A stretch of DNA of 64,000 nt, taken from contig JAZGUH010000485.1 in NCBI GenBank assembly GCA_037893225.1, positions 1 to 64,000 on the forward strand, written 5' to 3'. Shown piece by piece: positions 13,021-26,015 of the stretch. The DNA comes from Hippasteria phrygiana. Lineage: Eukaryota; Echinodermata; Asteroidea; Valvatida; Goniasteridae. The notes below the pieces were generated by a model that was not told the origin of the DNA, ran no database searches, and saw only the letters and a program-made list of their open reading frames with translations. The stretch's first letter is position 1; the number at the start of each line of letters is the position of its first letter. The position numbers and the translations under genes are program-made.

Positions 13021-13473
13021 CGAGGGGTTCGTGGGGGTCGAGGGGGTTTTAAAACAACCATCTACATTGTATACACACTGGAGCTATTTTTCCAGTGGTA
13101 AATTTCCCAACATTTCATACGTTTGGGACTTTTGACTCAGGAAAATGTAAACGAGACCACAGCTAAAAGCAAGCTAATGTGACAATCATGAGTGATGCCA
13201 ATCGTTCGCCATACATGTAATGTATGACCTCATAGAATGTTTCCTACTGTGATTCATAACACATACATGTACGTACATGTATGAAGTTTGACAACATTTC
13301 TAACCAGCACACCATGAGTGCCATCAAAATTCTAAAGCAAATCTATTATGAAGTGCATGAAGAAGACGAGAAACCAGTCATGTCAAAGTAATCACACGTA
13401 CAGGTGGACTTCATAAAAAAAGATAATTAATCTCCTTTCCCATGCTAACTTTTTACGAAGTGAAAATGTAAGC

Positions 13474-14071
13474 CAAAGTGTGCATTTACGGGTAGTAAAA
13501 GAACCGGGTACCCGATTGAAAAAAATACGGGTACCCGGGTACCCGTTAAAGAAACCCAACCCAAAACTTCCAATCCCGGAAGTTGTAATAATGTCTTTCT
13601 CTGAGATTCAAAAGTCTGATTTCAGACAAAAGTCTGAAAAATCGCATGCCTGTCCAGTAAACATGATCACTACTCCGCCATAACATGTTCCGGTATGTGC
13701 ATGCGCCGGCATATCACAAAAGACAGAAGCTTTATACAGTTGTATTTATTGTGGAATGAGGCATGCTATTTATGTCTGGTCGAGGCTCTTTATCCATACC
13801 CAGACTACAAAAACCACAACCGGTAAATTCACTTTATTGTCAATTTTTGTGAGCGTCATGAACATGAAATCTGTGCTGGTTTCCCATGTAGTCGGGTTTT
13901 AATTTTGAAAATTCCCGACAAATAATATTCAAAACCTTTCCTTTTTCATTTTCTGGGAAGTTACTACGCGATAATGTAAAGTTGTACGGGTACTCGATTT
14001 CATAATATGGAACCGGTTCCTGACATGAACGGTCAGGTACTTGGGTACCCGGTTCCGATGCACACCCTTCA
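13474..14071. mobile_element. hAT-like MITE, family H2, copy 2
   Basis: Reverse-orientation copy with the same GTGTGCAT/ATGCACACCC termini and GGGTACCCG palindromes. The terminal bases are eroded and no clear TSD remains. The open frames here are by-products of the repeat, since the same sequence recurs at 30-32 kb with different frames. Confidence 0.72.
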
Positions 14072-16047
14072 AAAGCACAATGTGTATTTTTCTCCCCAAG
14101 TCCCACAAAAAAACAAAAAACACGGAAACTATTCCACTTGGCCTCACTAACATTTTCTACAGTGGATGGCTCGTTTTTTTCCCCCGATATCAATTTGCAT
14201 GAAACAAACAAGGAGCGACACGTGAAGAATAAAATACAACATCTGGCATTCTACACTATCAATACATGTACATTGTACAATGTACATCACAGTTTTTGCA
14301 CAAAGATTCAAATCTTGACCTTCTGTCTGTCGGTTTCCATTTTTATCAGTGGAGGGCGCTCTGAACCTAAACAAGAACATCACCGCAGTCAACATTTTGA
14401 CGTAGTACCATTCGTGATGAAAAAAAACGGAACCCATAAATCCACATGTACGCACGGGCCTCCCTGTCAACGCTCAAAACCAGAGCACACACGTACCGCA
14501 CGTCCCGCCGCCCCGGATTCCCAATGATTAATCAGAGAATGAGAACACAAACACTAACCAGCATTGATCCAGGCAATTTAGCTTCCCTGAATGACGGACG
14601 AAATGGGAAAGATTTAATTTGCATCGGAGCTACACTGTCTGCCCACGCCGTCTTCCGGTCTGCGGTAATTGCTCATACGGTAGTGGACCTTTCCACGGCA
14701 ACGTCGGCTGCCATTTCAAGCGGCTAACGTAGAGCTGGTAAATTTTCTTGTTTCAAAAAAGTATGTTTTTCCAATTTGTGAAAAATCTAAATTTCATTTC
14801 ACATCAATGAAAATTTGTTTGCCTTCATAATGTACACATACATGTACGTCAAAAACAGATCATGTCAAGAAATGAAAAAAATCCATCAATTTGCCATGTT
14901 TGCAGTTTATATTTTGGCTCCAAGTCCAAAGTTTCAATTTTTGGCCGGAAAACCACTGTATCCAGAAACTTGATGACCGCGTGGCCGCATTGGCTTTTTG
15001 CACATACATTTTGTACATGTGTGCATGTACAGCAGGCGATTCCAACCAAATTGTTATTGACAAAAACAAAAACAAACCTTTGAATTAACAAAAAACGAGT
15101 TAATTCCAATCTCCACAAGACTTTGTACAGTGTTTTTCAATTTCCAATGGCATACAGTAAGTGTGAAGTGAAAAACGAGGAAGATCCGAGGGAAAGTTGC
15201 ACGCCTGTATACAAATGTAATGGGCAAATAATTTCTCACAACAGGTTCTTGGCAAAGTACAGGGTACCTATTTGTCCCTGAAGAACATTTCATTGACAGT
15301 TCGTTTCTATTTGCAAAGCTGAACAAATCAAACACCCTATGTACATGTACATGCACCGGAAACAAAATTCCTGAACTCTGAAATCGCAATCTTTTTTTTA
15401 ACGTTTGCTTTAGGAGTCTAAATTAAAACCGTTCATTTTATCAGTTGCCTACTGTACATGAACGTGGCAGAGCTTCAATGCGCAACTCATAACAGCCCAC
15501 ACACATGTATGATTGGCTCCGATCTGCAGCTCGGTGAGACACAAGCAAAATCCTACATTTTAATTTTTAATTGCACAGATGTCTGTTACCCATCCCACCC
15601 ACGCACCGCACAAGCACGCCAGCCGGCCGGCTTTTCCATCTATCCACAACAGCACTCCGAGAAAAAAAAAAGAAGGAAAATGTCATTGGAACCGGTGAGC
15701 AGACAACCGGCTAGATTTAGGAGAGGGAGATTACTGCGTGGAACGGCGGAGTGCGGGGGTGGTCACTGGACTTGTTTATTTGGAGTGGGCAAGTGTAAGG
15801 CTACCAGCATCGGAGCTCATCAATGCTACATGGACATGAACGTGTGATGATCAGAGGAGGGGTTTTTCATTCTTCAATTGGTTGACAGAAAGGGTAAAAA
15901 CATCACAGGCGATTACAGTATATGAACTGCAAATGAAAAAGGAAAACAAAATCCTTTTATTGAAAAACTAAAATTCTAATCTGACCTCAGTGTTCGAATT
16001 AGTTTTTTTTCAGTCACTGTTACAATGTACGTGCACTGTATATATCT
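14072..16047. other. Non-repeat stretch without a recognisable gene
   Basis: Mixed-complexity sequence with TACATGTA words. The most exon-like point is at 15680-15694, where ATGTCATTGGAACCG runs into a gtgagc donor; this could be a short first coding exon (MSLEP) but nothing joins it. 14450-14730 is complex sequence open on both strands, with no known domain. Confidence 0.25.
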
Positions 16048-16250
16048 CCGAGGACAAGAGAAGAAAGGAAACACAAAGAAACTTTCAGTCCTCGAACGTA
16101 GAGTCTTTTGTTGAAATCGGTCCTCGAACGTAAGGATACGTGCTTAGTCTATGGGGGTTGGTTATATTAAAGGAACAATAGGAAACACAAAGCATTGTCC
16201 TCGGACGTATTGGGGAAGTACGACTGCGTGTACAGGTACATGTGTATGTG
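16048..16250. repeat. Dispersed repeat with CCTCGAACGTA words, copy 1
   Basis: AAATCGGTCCTCGAACGTAA, CTTAGTCTATGGG and AAAGGAACAATAGGAAACAC also occur at 45.54-45.72 kb. GAAACACAAAG repeats inside the copy. Confidence 0.6.
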
Positions 16251-16324
16251 TTTCATTGTAATGGGAAATTTTCCAGGGATTTGTTGACAAAAATTACCTC
16301 TGTTGCCTCCAAGATGTTACCCAG

Positions 16325-16500
16325 GGGTGAGCTCCGAGAAAAATGCATTTTCTACTCAAAGATATGGTTCAAAATTGCCAAATATAGGGTTCATTAGAAT
16401 CAAAAGACAGTTTCAGGTGGCAGAGGTCATTTTGGAATGATGAAAATAATTTAAGGACCAAAAAATCTTACGGAAATCTGAAGATGTCTCACAAAAAATC
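16325..16500 (+). repeat. Interspersed repeat family G, copy 1
   Basis: Shares GAGAAAAATGCATTTTCTAC and GCAGAGGTCATTTTGGAATG with loci at 22.90, 28.12 and 50.82 kb. The copies are strongly diverged, so the family is old. Confidence 0.55.
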
Positions 16501-17150
16501 CAGAAATCGGGACAAATTTGTACCCCTGGCTACCAGCTTAGTTTTGAACCAAGCACCAATTCCCAAAGAAACAGTAGAAAATGGATTACCTTTGAAACAG
16601 GTTCAAAGGTCGCAAAGCGGGAAAATGGCCTTGAGTGTACTTTTCGTTTGAGTGTACGTGACATGGTGTCAGAATTGACTAATTAATTTACATGTAAGCT
16701 ATTCCGTTCAGTGTACTTGACATACAGATCTTATTCGCGATGCACAGCGTTCAGAAAAGTAAGTGCGACCGAAGGAATTCTCGAGGAGAATAATCCACTA
16801 ATACAATATTGAGATTGCATACTGCTGCGACATGTACCAGCAGATATTATACAGTGAGGTGGCTCTCAATTAAAACCTTGAAGCCAACTACGTGTTACAA
16901 AATGACCTCATCGGTGTACTATTTTAATAGGATGAACTTCTCACACTGCATGCCCTTGGAACCACGGTGTTGTACAGTGTAGCAGTGCAAAAAATGCAAA
17001 AAAAAACACCAAACAAACAAAAACAAACCGACATGAATGCAAGTGATTGACAACCGCGTTTGGCCATGCCAAAAGATTTTAGGTGAGAGAGAGAACCTAT
17101 TTTCATTTATTAACAAAAAAATCTAAATTTTCTGTTAATTTCACACCCCA

Positions 17151-17267
17151 TAGAGTACCGAAGTCCGACGCCAGTTGCCGCGGCAACTGGTTCCAAACAC
17201 ATGCAGTTTAGAATGTATTCTGGTTCCAAACATTGCATCGATTGACGTCATCACTTCGGTACTCTAT
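17151..17267. mobile_element. Small MITE with TAGAGTACCGAAGT ends
   Basis: A 117-bp segment with TAGAGTACCGAAGT and ACTTCGGTACTCTA ends, plus GTTGCCGCGGCAAC internally. Confidence 0.5.
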
Positions 17268-18598
17268 ATCGAAACCAGTCACTTCTCGCCAAAAAAAAAA
17301 AAAAATCAAAATTTAAAAGTTTAAATAGCTTTAAAATGAGCCCTCACTGGGGTCTGTTGGGTAAGTATTTCTCAAGTTAGAATGTATGCAGGCATGAGAA
17401 TGGGTTGTGTTAGAAAAAACTGGAAAACAGTGATTCACTATTAATGACCCAATCAAGCCGTAGGCTTGGCCCGAGCCGAAGGCGAGGCATGCCGGGGGTT
17501 TCAGGGGGCCGGGGCCCCCTGGCGGGGGTTTAAGGGGTCAGCGCCCCCTTTAGAAAATGTTGACAATTTAGGTACCGAAAAGTAGCATTTTCAAGCAATT
17601 TTCAATGTAATTTTTAGATCTGAATGTCCATAGGCCCTATTATCACCCTAGACCACCTCTACCCCCAAATTTTAAACCGGATTCACACTGAACTCGGAGA
17701 GGACATATTTTGGCCTCCAAAAAGCGGGAAACCGGGGAACAGCGGGAAATTCTCATGCCTGTGTATGGGATGCCAGGAATTCCGGGAACATTAACCACAC
17801 AAAAGAAGGTGGGGGGGGGGGGCCTCATATCTTACTCCAAATGTGAAGCAGAGGATTAACTGGCCTTGGGAGGGGGACCTTCTATACCATGCATGTACAG
17901 GCTCCTCTTCTGCAAAACCCCCTATAATCCTTCATTGACTGGCCTACTTGTTGGAGCCTGGACAATCCCCTTTGTATTTGGGACAATCAGAGAAGCCTAA
18001 CCTAACCACAGATTTGCATGCAATGGTCACAGGGGGGAGGGGTCAGTTACCTGTAAGGTTTACACAATGCAAGGACAGGGAGGCTTTTAGAAAAATGCTT
18101 GGCATGTGATAAGTCCACCTTGTGGTTTGTAAAGTCCCACAGACTTGGCTGGAAACTTGGGGGATAATGCCTGAACAGGCCTTTGGTTTATCATGGAGGA
18201 GGGAAATTCCTTTCTCCATGGTTTATGTAGGGCTGAATGTAATGCAGAGCATGCAGTGAACATGCATATCACAGATAAACTTTATCACCACAACTGCCTT
18301 GTGAAAGTACATGCATGTGATTTCTTTGTAAAATATGTCTTCAGACGTAGCAATGCACGAAAATGCTACAATATTACTCCCGATCAGTCAATGACAGCGC
18401 AGAAACAGTTACACAAATGTTTGCAATCCTTTACACAGGTGGAGTTCTTATATCCAGTTGGTTGAACTCCATAACACACATGTAACACGCATTAAAATCT
18501 ATGAATAAATCCTTATAGTATAAATCGCCTCATAAACGTGACTGAAATAGCTTTTTTTTCAATAATTCATAATTTTCCATTCTTTTATGATAATGTTA

Positions 18599-18800
18599 TT
18601 AACCCATTGAGTACGTTTTTTACGGGAGACGTCCGTCGGGGTGGGTGGTTCTGGCAGCCAAATCGAACCGCTACAATGTGTTTGTGCAGTCAAGCCTATC
18701 ATAAACAATAATCCAACAATGGATTGAAACTGCACAAACGGCGGCAAATGGCATCATCCAGTCCCTGGGGGCACTTTTTTTTTGGCGTCATCCGTACATG
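18599..18800. repeat. Family E repeat (TTAACCC...CAGTCAAGC), solo copy
   Basis: It matches each arm of the fold-back at 47.35-48.02 kb, sharing ACGGGAGACGTC, TTTGTGCAGTCAAGC and ATAATCCAACAATGGATTGA. The right end is degraded. Confidence 0.65.
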
Positions 18801-19771
18801 TCATCCGTACATGTATAAATTGAAATATTTTGTTGATGTCGTATTTTATCACAGTTTATTGAAGATATTGTATATAATTAGACATTTGGAGCACAGGTAG
18901 GCAGTCTTTTAGGGCTACACTGTAGCCCTAAAGTACACTTTTGCTTACCCTGGTCGGCTTGGAATGTTTTATTGTTCTTGTTTCGGGATCTGTGTTTCAC
19001 TTCGTTTCACTTATTTTTGTTGCTTTTTTTCTCTTTTTTTTTTTTTGGTATACGTTTTGTATTTACATGGGTTTGCTTTGTCAAAGCGTTTGTTTTCAAA
19101 TTGTTAAATAATAATTAGGGTCCACTTGTAGGGCAAATGGTTTTCCGCGATCACAGAAAACGGACGGAATTCGCAGAATCTGCTACTCGAAACGGAAATT
19201 GCAGACTTCCGCCAAACCACGGTAGTTTAACTGGGACACTGATCACTGTATAGATTATTGGGAATGAGCCAGTTCGGTATCTTGATGACGTAGTACAGGT
19301 CAAAGGTTATTCGGGATAAAATTGCTGACGAAATGTCACGCAATGTTACGCGAACACCCATTCTGATTGAATTTGAAACATATATGAGTGTTGGGCGACC
19401 ACCTTGCGCGTTCATACACGCGCGTTAGTTATCCCAAATTTCCTGTGACCCATGTCATTGTGCACATGCGTAGTTGAAATCCCGAACTGGCTTGTTCACC
19501 AGCCACACAGCAAATTTAACAGTCAATCTGCGTAATAAAAAGTCCAAATGGGAACAGCTGAGATTACGCAAAAGAATGTCGACAGCGAGTCGCAGTAACT
19601 TACTACAAGGAAAAGTCCAATGGGAACACGACTTAAGGGTGCTGGTGAAGGCTAATCTCCTTAAGAAAAAGCTGTGAAGAAAATGCAAAGCATTGTGGTT
19701 AGCTTTGCTAAGTGCACATGTACACGTACAGCCGAAAAAAGACCACCTGGCCGGTTGTCGTCTATGCGCAT

Positions 19772-20267
19772 AGCGAAAAGGGGTCATGCTAATTAGCGTC
19801 AACAAGCGTCAACAAAGCGTCAACAACTTATAAAAGCACTGTTAAGCTTAAACATGTTATTCACAATATTTAGTGGGCTCCTATGATTATTTAAAAGTAT
19901 CATTAGTATTTAAAAGTATCTTAAAATGTGTGATTTTTAAGCGAAAAAGTACTACATCAACGGTGCTTTTTTCCGGCAGCCATCTTGTTTTTCTGGGACA
20001 TGGTGCAATCGCGCATGCGCAAAAGAGAAAACAAAGATGGCGGCGCCCATTCATCGTAATTTTGTCGTCTTAAAATTTCGTTTTTATGTGGGATTGTGAA
20101 CGAGAATTCAGCCAATTTCTCACATAATACGAGATGCGAGAGTTTGTTGAATACAAGTATAGCTTTTGTGAAGCTTAAATGTGCATTTTTAGCTTGTTGA
20201 CGCTTTGTTGACGCTGATCGGGTTTGTTGACGCTTGTCGACGCTAAATAGCATGACCGAGCGAAAAG
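19772..20267. mobile_element. Mutator-like MITE, family M1, copy 1 with 9-bp TSD
   Basis: The element at 19781-20258 (478 bp) has GGTCATGCTAATTAGCGTC and GACGCTAAATAGCATGACC ends. It is flanked by AGCGAAAAG at 19772-19780 and 20259-20267. Subterminal arrays of TTGTTGACGC/GCGTCAACAA have three and four units. The centre carries GCGCATGCGC (20011-20020), an NRF1-like palindrome, between GCCATCTTG and AAGATGGCGGC, which are YY1-like. A 9-bp TSD fits Mutator-like elements; there is no transposase. Confidence 0.8.
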
Positions 20268-20413
20268 GGGAAGTGTTGACCCTTAACCTCACATACACGT
20301 AATGCAAAATGTATCCAATGAAAGCTTGATGCCAAGAAATTTGCCATCACTAGCACCATAGGATTGGGTGGTGGGTACGAGCATGAAAGAGCAAACTTCG
20401 GGGCAATACATAC

Positions 20414-20585
20414 GTCTTCCATTGACTCTCCTGCGCCCAACTGCGAGAGGGTTGACAGGCAGGTAGGGGGAGCCTTCACTCTTCCGCCAGGAGGCGGAGG
20501 GGTCTCTGTCTCGCGACAGCATGCCTTGATTGGAATCTCCGTGACCCTGCTGAACCATCGGCAAATCCACCGCAGGTGTCTTCCT
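20414..20585 (-). other. Exon-like GC-rich segment (strand uncertain)
   Basis: On the minus strand an open frame (MVQQGHGDSNQGMLSRDRDP...) lies between an acceptor-like tttctgag and the donor GAC|gtatgt. On the plus strand the overlapping region is also open and has a donor at CAG|GTAGGG. No family is recognised. It may be part of a gene driven from the 36-kb CpG-rich block, but that is speculation. Confidence 0.18.
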
Positions 20586-20957
20586 CTCAGAAATTCGGGG
20601 GGAAACACTCCAATTAATAAAATCCGCAACGTTTTGTTTGTTAATCTGGCGTTTATCTCAGCTTTGATGTTTTTGTTGATATCCAAGGTGATGAATATAA
20701 GGTATGTGGTTAATAATCGGAAGCTGGTCTTACATGTATCTCGGCAACTTCAAAAATGCATTGGGGTTGAGCATTTTTACAACAGCCTTGCACATACAAG
20801 TTTGTATAGATATGCTTGTTCTACCAGTACCTGTTAATGCTGCAGATTCAGTCATAGCTACTGTTAATGTTGTCATCTTCGAGTTGCCAAAGTCAAATAA
20901 CCTTCTAAAACTCCCCGTCTGTAATCCATTCAAGAAACTCTGCTAATTTTTCCACAG

Positions 20958-21075
20958 GAGAAGCTCCTTGCAACAAACAGAAAATCCACCAGTGAAGTTA
21001 GTGAAGCTCACTGTAAACATGGCTGTCATGCAATCGCAAAATTACCTGTCCAAGATGGACGCGTGAATAAAAGCT
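20958..21075 (+). other. Exon-like segment with strong splice sites
   Basis: The 118 nt follow ctgctaatttttccacag and end before gtaagt. Only one of three frames is open across the whole segment (EKLLATNRKSTSEVSEAH...); it stays open past the donor to 21303. Cys residues in HCKHGC are noticeable, but no known domain matches. It could be a real internal exon of an unassembled gene. Confidence 0.25.
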
Positions 21076-22384
21076 GTAAGTGCACAGAAGATGCATGCAG
21101 CACTATTCGTATCAATAAGCTGACACTTTGTATATCCAGTGATGTTACATGTACTTTGTGTACAAGCTTGGCATCACAGGACAACTACATCGAAGAACAG
21201 GAAGTCATTCAGTTGAACTCGGAGAGTAACCTGGAAATTTGTCGTCTTCACTGGGGATTACCCACACATATTATAACGGACCATTATAACTCCAGGGGTT
21301 GATACACAAACCGATGTCAGAGTATAAGAGTCAAGTTGCCGTTTGTTGACAAACGAATGAACAATGCTCATCACTCGCTGACATTCAGCACTCGGAGGTC
21401 ACAAACTGCCGGGCACTTCCAAAAAAGGTGAGCCTGAACTCCTGACGAGGATTTTGATTGAATGACGACAACGACGGTGATCCAGACAAGCTGCCTGCCA
21501 TGCACACTTACGTCAAGCCTCACATGGACAGTATGCACCACGACATCCCAAATATTTCCCGACGAATTTGTACTCAGCTACCTCCTGGCACAGAAAGGAC
21601 ACGACAGTATTCAGCTCCGGTGCACCTTTTCTAAGGATACTGGCCTTTTTAATGAGGCAGATGTAATAGGCTGATTATACGGCTGTCAAAACATGTACAT
21701 GCTTGCCGGCTTTTGGCTGAGCTTGTATGTTTTTCCCCCTTACTACATGTATATCCAGTGCTGCTATACACAGACAGTTCATTATTGTTCAAACAGCCAG
21801 CCTGCCTTATGCAGTGCACCAAAGTGGAAATGCTATCTGCATACGCCCACTGGGACATCCAAAAGCCTGTAAGACAATCCACCCGATTGGCCAAACACAA
21901 TGCTTCTGGGATTAGGGCCGTGGTTACAGGCAGCCAATGGGATGCAGGGTCAGTGAGGGGTGAGGCATTGACTGCTTGGCCACTCAGCTGACAATCATCT
22001 GTGGGTAGAATTTAGACCGTACCATTATCCAGACAGGGTGACTCATGATGACTGTACTCCTTTGGGAGGGGACAGGACTCAGTGTGGGGGAGGTTACAAT
22101 GGACTGTGCCCAACTCAGTTATTTCTCTTCATTAAAGTGACTAAAATGCAAATCAACCCTAACATATTAAGGCTGACTCATAATCAATAAAAAAGTGTTC
22201 AGCATTCACAAACTTCGTTTCTATTTTACAACTTTTGTGATAAAATTTGTAAATGTCGCATTTGTGATAAAATTTGTAAATGTTACATTTGTGATCCCCA
22301 TAAATAACATGTAATTGTGTTTTATATTTAATTAACATTTTCAAATCATATGGCCTAAAAACAAAACTATTCCTCTGAAGCTTC

Positions 22385-22513
22385 AATTAGCCTTTTAGAG
22401 GTGTGGCGGACACAATAGGAGGGCGCTATTTGATTTGGGTAAAACCTGTGTATTTATACCCAAATAAAATAGCGCCCTCCTATTGTGTCCGCCATACCTC
22501 TAAAAGGCTAATT
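22385..22513. mobile_element. Near-perfect 129-bp palindrome (hairpin MITE)
   Basis: AATTAGCCTTTTAGAGGTGT at the left is matched by its reverse complement at the right. The arms of about 57 bp (through GGAGGGCGCTATTT) are separated by a loop of about 15 bp. Confidence 0.75.
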
Positions 22514-22899
22514 CACCATTAGTACACAAGCAGAAATTACACACATTTTTCTCTTTTTTTACCCCAAGAAGTAAATTGTAACTTCACAGTATTCAGATGG
22601 TACCACTCACAATCATGACTTGTAAATGAAAATGATTTTAAAAAATCAAACTATGTATTTATAGACTTTAAACAAGACAGTATTCTTGAGTGGCCAAGTC
22701 TTCTTCTTTCTCCACTTGGGATCATGCAAAACAGGTCGTTTGTAAATTTTAAATCAGGCATTTCTGGATGCCGCCCATGGAAGGCCTTAAGCTAAATTAG
22801 TTTTCTCACATGTTCTAGATACTTGGACTACAAATGTCTCTGACCCAAATGTACATGTACATGAAAAATCCACGAACTATCCTCAGGGATTTAATCTGT

Positions 22900-23300
22900 A
22901 TGCCGTTGCTAAAAAAATGCATAAAACTACATTTTCTACCAAAAGATACAGCTCGAAATTGTAAAAAGTACATGCACATGGATTGTAGGGTCATTAGGCC
23001 AAAAGAAAAATAGTTGTGTTGCGCTCCGCGACCGACCCTCAGTTACAAATGTTTTTTTTTATAGTTTTTTTTTTAAGTAATTTTTATAATCTTACCTTTT
23101 TCCGCACAAAATAAACAAGTTTGATTTTAAATCGCCATCTCACTTTTAAATAAGCTTACTTTTTGCCTCCTGTCCCTCCCTCCCGATTTTTCCCATTTAA
23201 GGGCAACACATAATTTGTTTTGGCCGCTGCAGGTTGCAGAGGTTATTTTGGAATGATAAAAACAGTTTAAGAAAAAATCTCACTCCCGACATGTTAAGTT
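22900..23300 (+). repeat. Interspersed repeat family G, copy 2 with insertion
   Basis: Both halves of the family (ACATTTTCTACC... and GGTTGCAGAGGTTATTTTGG) are separated by about 200 bp of AT-rich sequence missing in other copies. Confidence 0.5.
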
Positions 23301-24635
23301 TGCTAGCCAGCAGCATCTTTTTAACATGACTATAGTCTAGCGACGGATGTTTTAGTTTTTAACCCGATACCAAAATGTGAATTATAAATTGTTTTCCACT
23401 ATTTGTATGGTCAGTTTACCATTTTCCTTTACAAATCCACAATGTTGTAAAAGTAAATGTAGTTTCTGAGCTCAGCCCAATCAGGAAACAAAATAATTTT
23501 TATTTGTGGGAGTGCCGTGGCCTGCCTAGTGGTTTGGAGCATTGAATTCGTGGTCTGTGGGTAATTCTGCAAGTTGTGGGTTCGAGCCCAGTCCCTGGAC
23601 TATAGCACTTCTATGCTTAATATACATGTAGGTAGAGGCATTATTAATGCCTTGCAGTGGACTACATGTAGTTACCCGACCCTATTTATAATGTGAAGAG
23701 ATCAGATTATCTTGTCTTGTTTCAGTGTGAGGGGCTGGTTCTTCCACACTTTCCTCTGTATATAGCCCACAGCTCGAGTGGCCTTTGGCCTTGTGATGGG
23801 CGATTTGCATAAAAATAATAATAAATAAAACATGAAAAAAATAATACATTTTAACTCCTACATGTACATGGTGTGCTGAGAAGCACCTGTAAAACATTTA
23901 GGGTCAGCATTTCACAAAGCTCTGTTTCCCTGGTTGACATAGGGCCTTACCTTTATTGCATTTTAACTAACTAATCACAAAGCAAACACTGCACACTTCT
24001 CTGACTAATTACGACAACTATGATTCAAGAGTGAGATTGTACACATGTATGCAACTTTGTCCCACTCATGGCCCCCTCAAACTGCTCTACAGAACAGCTT
24101 GCAGTTGTCATCTGTCTGTCTTCCATTTGTCAATGAACAAAGATTGAATTTTAGGGTGACATGTGCCAAATCTAAAAAGGAATTAAATTGATAATCTGTA
24201 AATGAATATAACATTTTTTTTCTCCATTTCAAAATAATATTACTCTATAAACTGCAGAAGTTACAGATACATGTTTGATGCTAGTGAGCCTGTTAGTTAT
24301 TGAGAACTCAATTTTCTAAATTTTTCTGGAAAAAAAGCCATACAAATAATTTGGTATATAAATGCTGCTGCAAGATGTAGTCTTACTAAACCATTCTTTA
24401 ATCAAACTAAAAAAAAATAAAAAAATAATTGCCAAGTGAAATTTTTCCAGGTTTAAAAAAATGTGACATTTCTATATGTACATCCATGTACGCTAAAACC
24501 GACTATTTCGTGTCTTCAGTAATTTATGAAATGAATTGAAAAGAAATTTGTATCCATTGAGAAATATTCTGCTCTGCTAGGATTAAAATGCTGGGCTCTC
24601 CTAACATTTTTTTCAATTTTTGACGAATTATAAGA
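23301..24635. other. AT-rich stretch, no gene recognised
   Basis: Low-complexity sequence, short poly-A/T runs and TACATGTA words. No open frame with splice context and no repeat shared with the rest of the window was noticed. Confidence 0.4.
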
Positions 24636-24895
24636 TAAAAAGTCGTATCCTCATTGAGTGATCCCCACAATGTCGCTTCCAAGGTTGTATCGTAAAATTG
24701 GGTGTGATCCCTGGCTATACAGCATTCTGGGTTTATGACTTCTGACTAGCGCCCACTGGAACAAAGACACTGACAATTTGGGAGACCACCAACATAGGGC
24801 AAGATAGCTCAGTTGGTAGAGCGCCGGTACGGTAGCCCGGAGGTCGCAGGTTCGAATCCCGCTCCTGCCAGTTTCTTTGTTCACTTTGAAAATGT
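24636..24895 (+). repeat. tRNA-containing interspersed repeat, copy 1
   Basis: About 150 bp of unrelated sequence (AGTCGTATCCTCATTGAGTG...) precedes the tRNA-like segment, which is followed by a short tail ending in a T-run. The same order is found in reverse at 59.34-59.55 kb. A tRNA part at the right-hand end is opposite to the normal 5'-tRNA-head SINE layout. Confidence 0.6.
24798..24870 (+). tRNA. tRNA-like sequence, probably a degenerate tRNA or SINE head
   Basis: This 73-nt segment has an intact box A (TAGCTCAGTTGG) and a perfect box B (GGTTCGAATCC), so it resembles a pol III promoter. A cloverleaf can be drawn with acceptor GGCAAGA/TCCTGCC, a GCTC/GAGC D-stem and an anticodon loop ACGGTAG. 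Mismatches occur in the acceptor, T and anticodon stems, and base 33 is C instead of the invariant T. The nominal anticodon GGT (Thr) is therefore unreliable. The same sequence recurs inside a dispersed repeat near 59.4 kb, which argues for a repeat-borne pseudo-tRNA over a working tRNA gene. Confidence 0.35.
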
Positions 24896-25423
24896 ATTTT
24901 TTTCAATTATTTGATTTGAAAAGAAAGTCCTGTATCTAAGCCTGATAGTGACATTTAGGATCTAGGAAAGTGAATTTGCAAGGTGTTATCATGTCTACAA
25001 AATGTCTTACTTTTGGCAGATTTGGTCATTTGATGAGAATCCTGCCTTCAATAATTAACGTATCTAGCCATATCTCATCCTTGTGTAATACATTGTACTT
25101 GTTTGCATTCTGCAACAGTGGGCATCTGTAAAACAAAATATCCCGACCTTGAGCTTGGATTAGTAATCTAATCAATAGGCGATTCTCTTGCAGGGCGTTT
25201 TACGTCAAAACAACATCGCTCTTGCAACACACCATTCACGCCTCGCTGTTGCTCAAAAACACGACCCATGTTCAAATGCGCGTGAGCAAATCGGCGAGAT
25301 TCAATAAGTGATGCTCGGTCTGTCGTTCAGTGTCATCTTCGTTGATTGGATGCTGTTTGGTTAATCATACAGATTCATTCTTGTTCGTCGAACAGTGACA
25401 GAATTTGTTGTCAAACAAGAAAG

Positions 25424-25460
<37 letters not shown>

Positions 25461-26014
25461 ATTATAATAATAATAAAACAATAAAAGCGAAAAGTGTCAA
25501 ATAAGGTCCAATACACAAATCTTTATTTTGCCCAGGATGAATGCGTCTTGTGCAAGGTCAATTTCAATCTTGAAAAAGCTGAGTGTGGTTTAAACCCGAC
25601 TTGGTTGTTTTTGTAATTTTTATTTCCATCAATGTCAAATTTGGATGCTTGTACACGTACATAGTCTAGGCCTTACACTAAATTCAAATCACCCCATTTT
25701 CATTTAGTTTTTCCCACAGCATTTTGTATTCTTTTTTTTCTTCGTATTTTCATAATTCTTTTTAATTTCTAATATAATCACATGCCACAGATTACATGTA
25801 ATTTGGCTGGGGGGGGGGGGGGGGGGCACAATTTAGAACATATCTAAAATCCTTTTTCCTAGGCTATAGTTCTCTGTACATTTCACTATGAGGTTTACTG
25901 TTTCATAGGATTATTTTCTACATTCATTCAAAAGGTGAAGACCCAGTTACATGCGGGAAGGTAATTCTATTTTTTCAATAGCCAACCAGACAACCTGCAG
26001 GAAAAAAGTTTGAC
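24896..26014. other. AT-rich stretch, no gene recognised
   Basis: Contains a poly-A tract at about 25430-25458 and a poly-G tract at about 25810-25826. No coding signal. Confidence 0.4.
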
Positions 26015-26015
26015 C

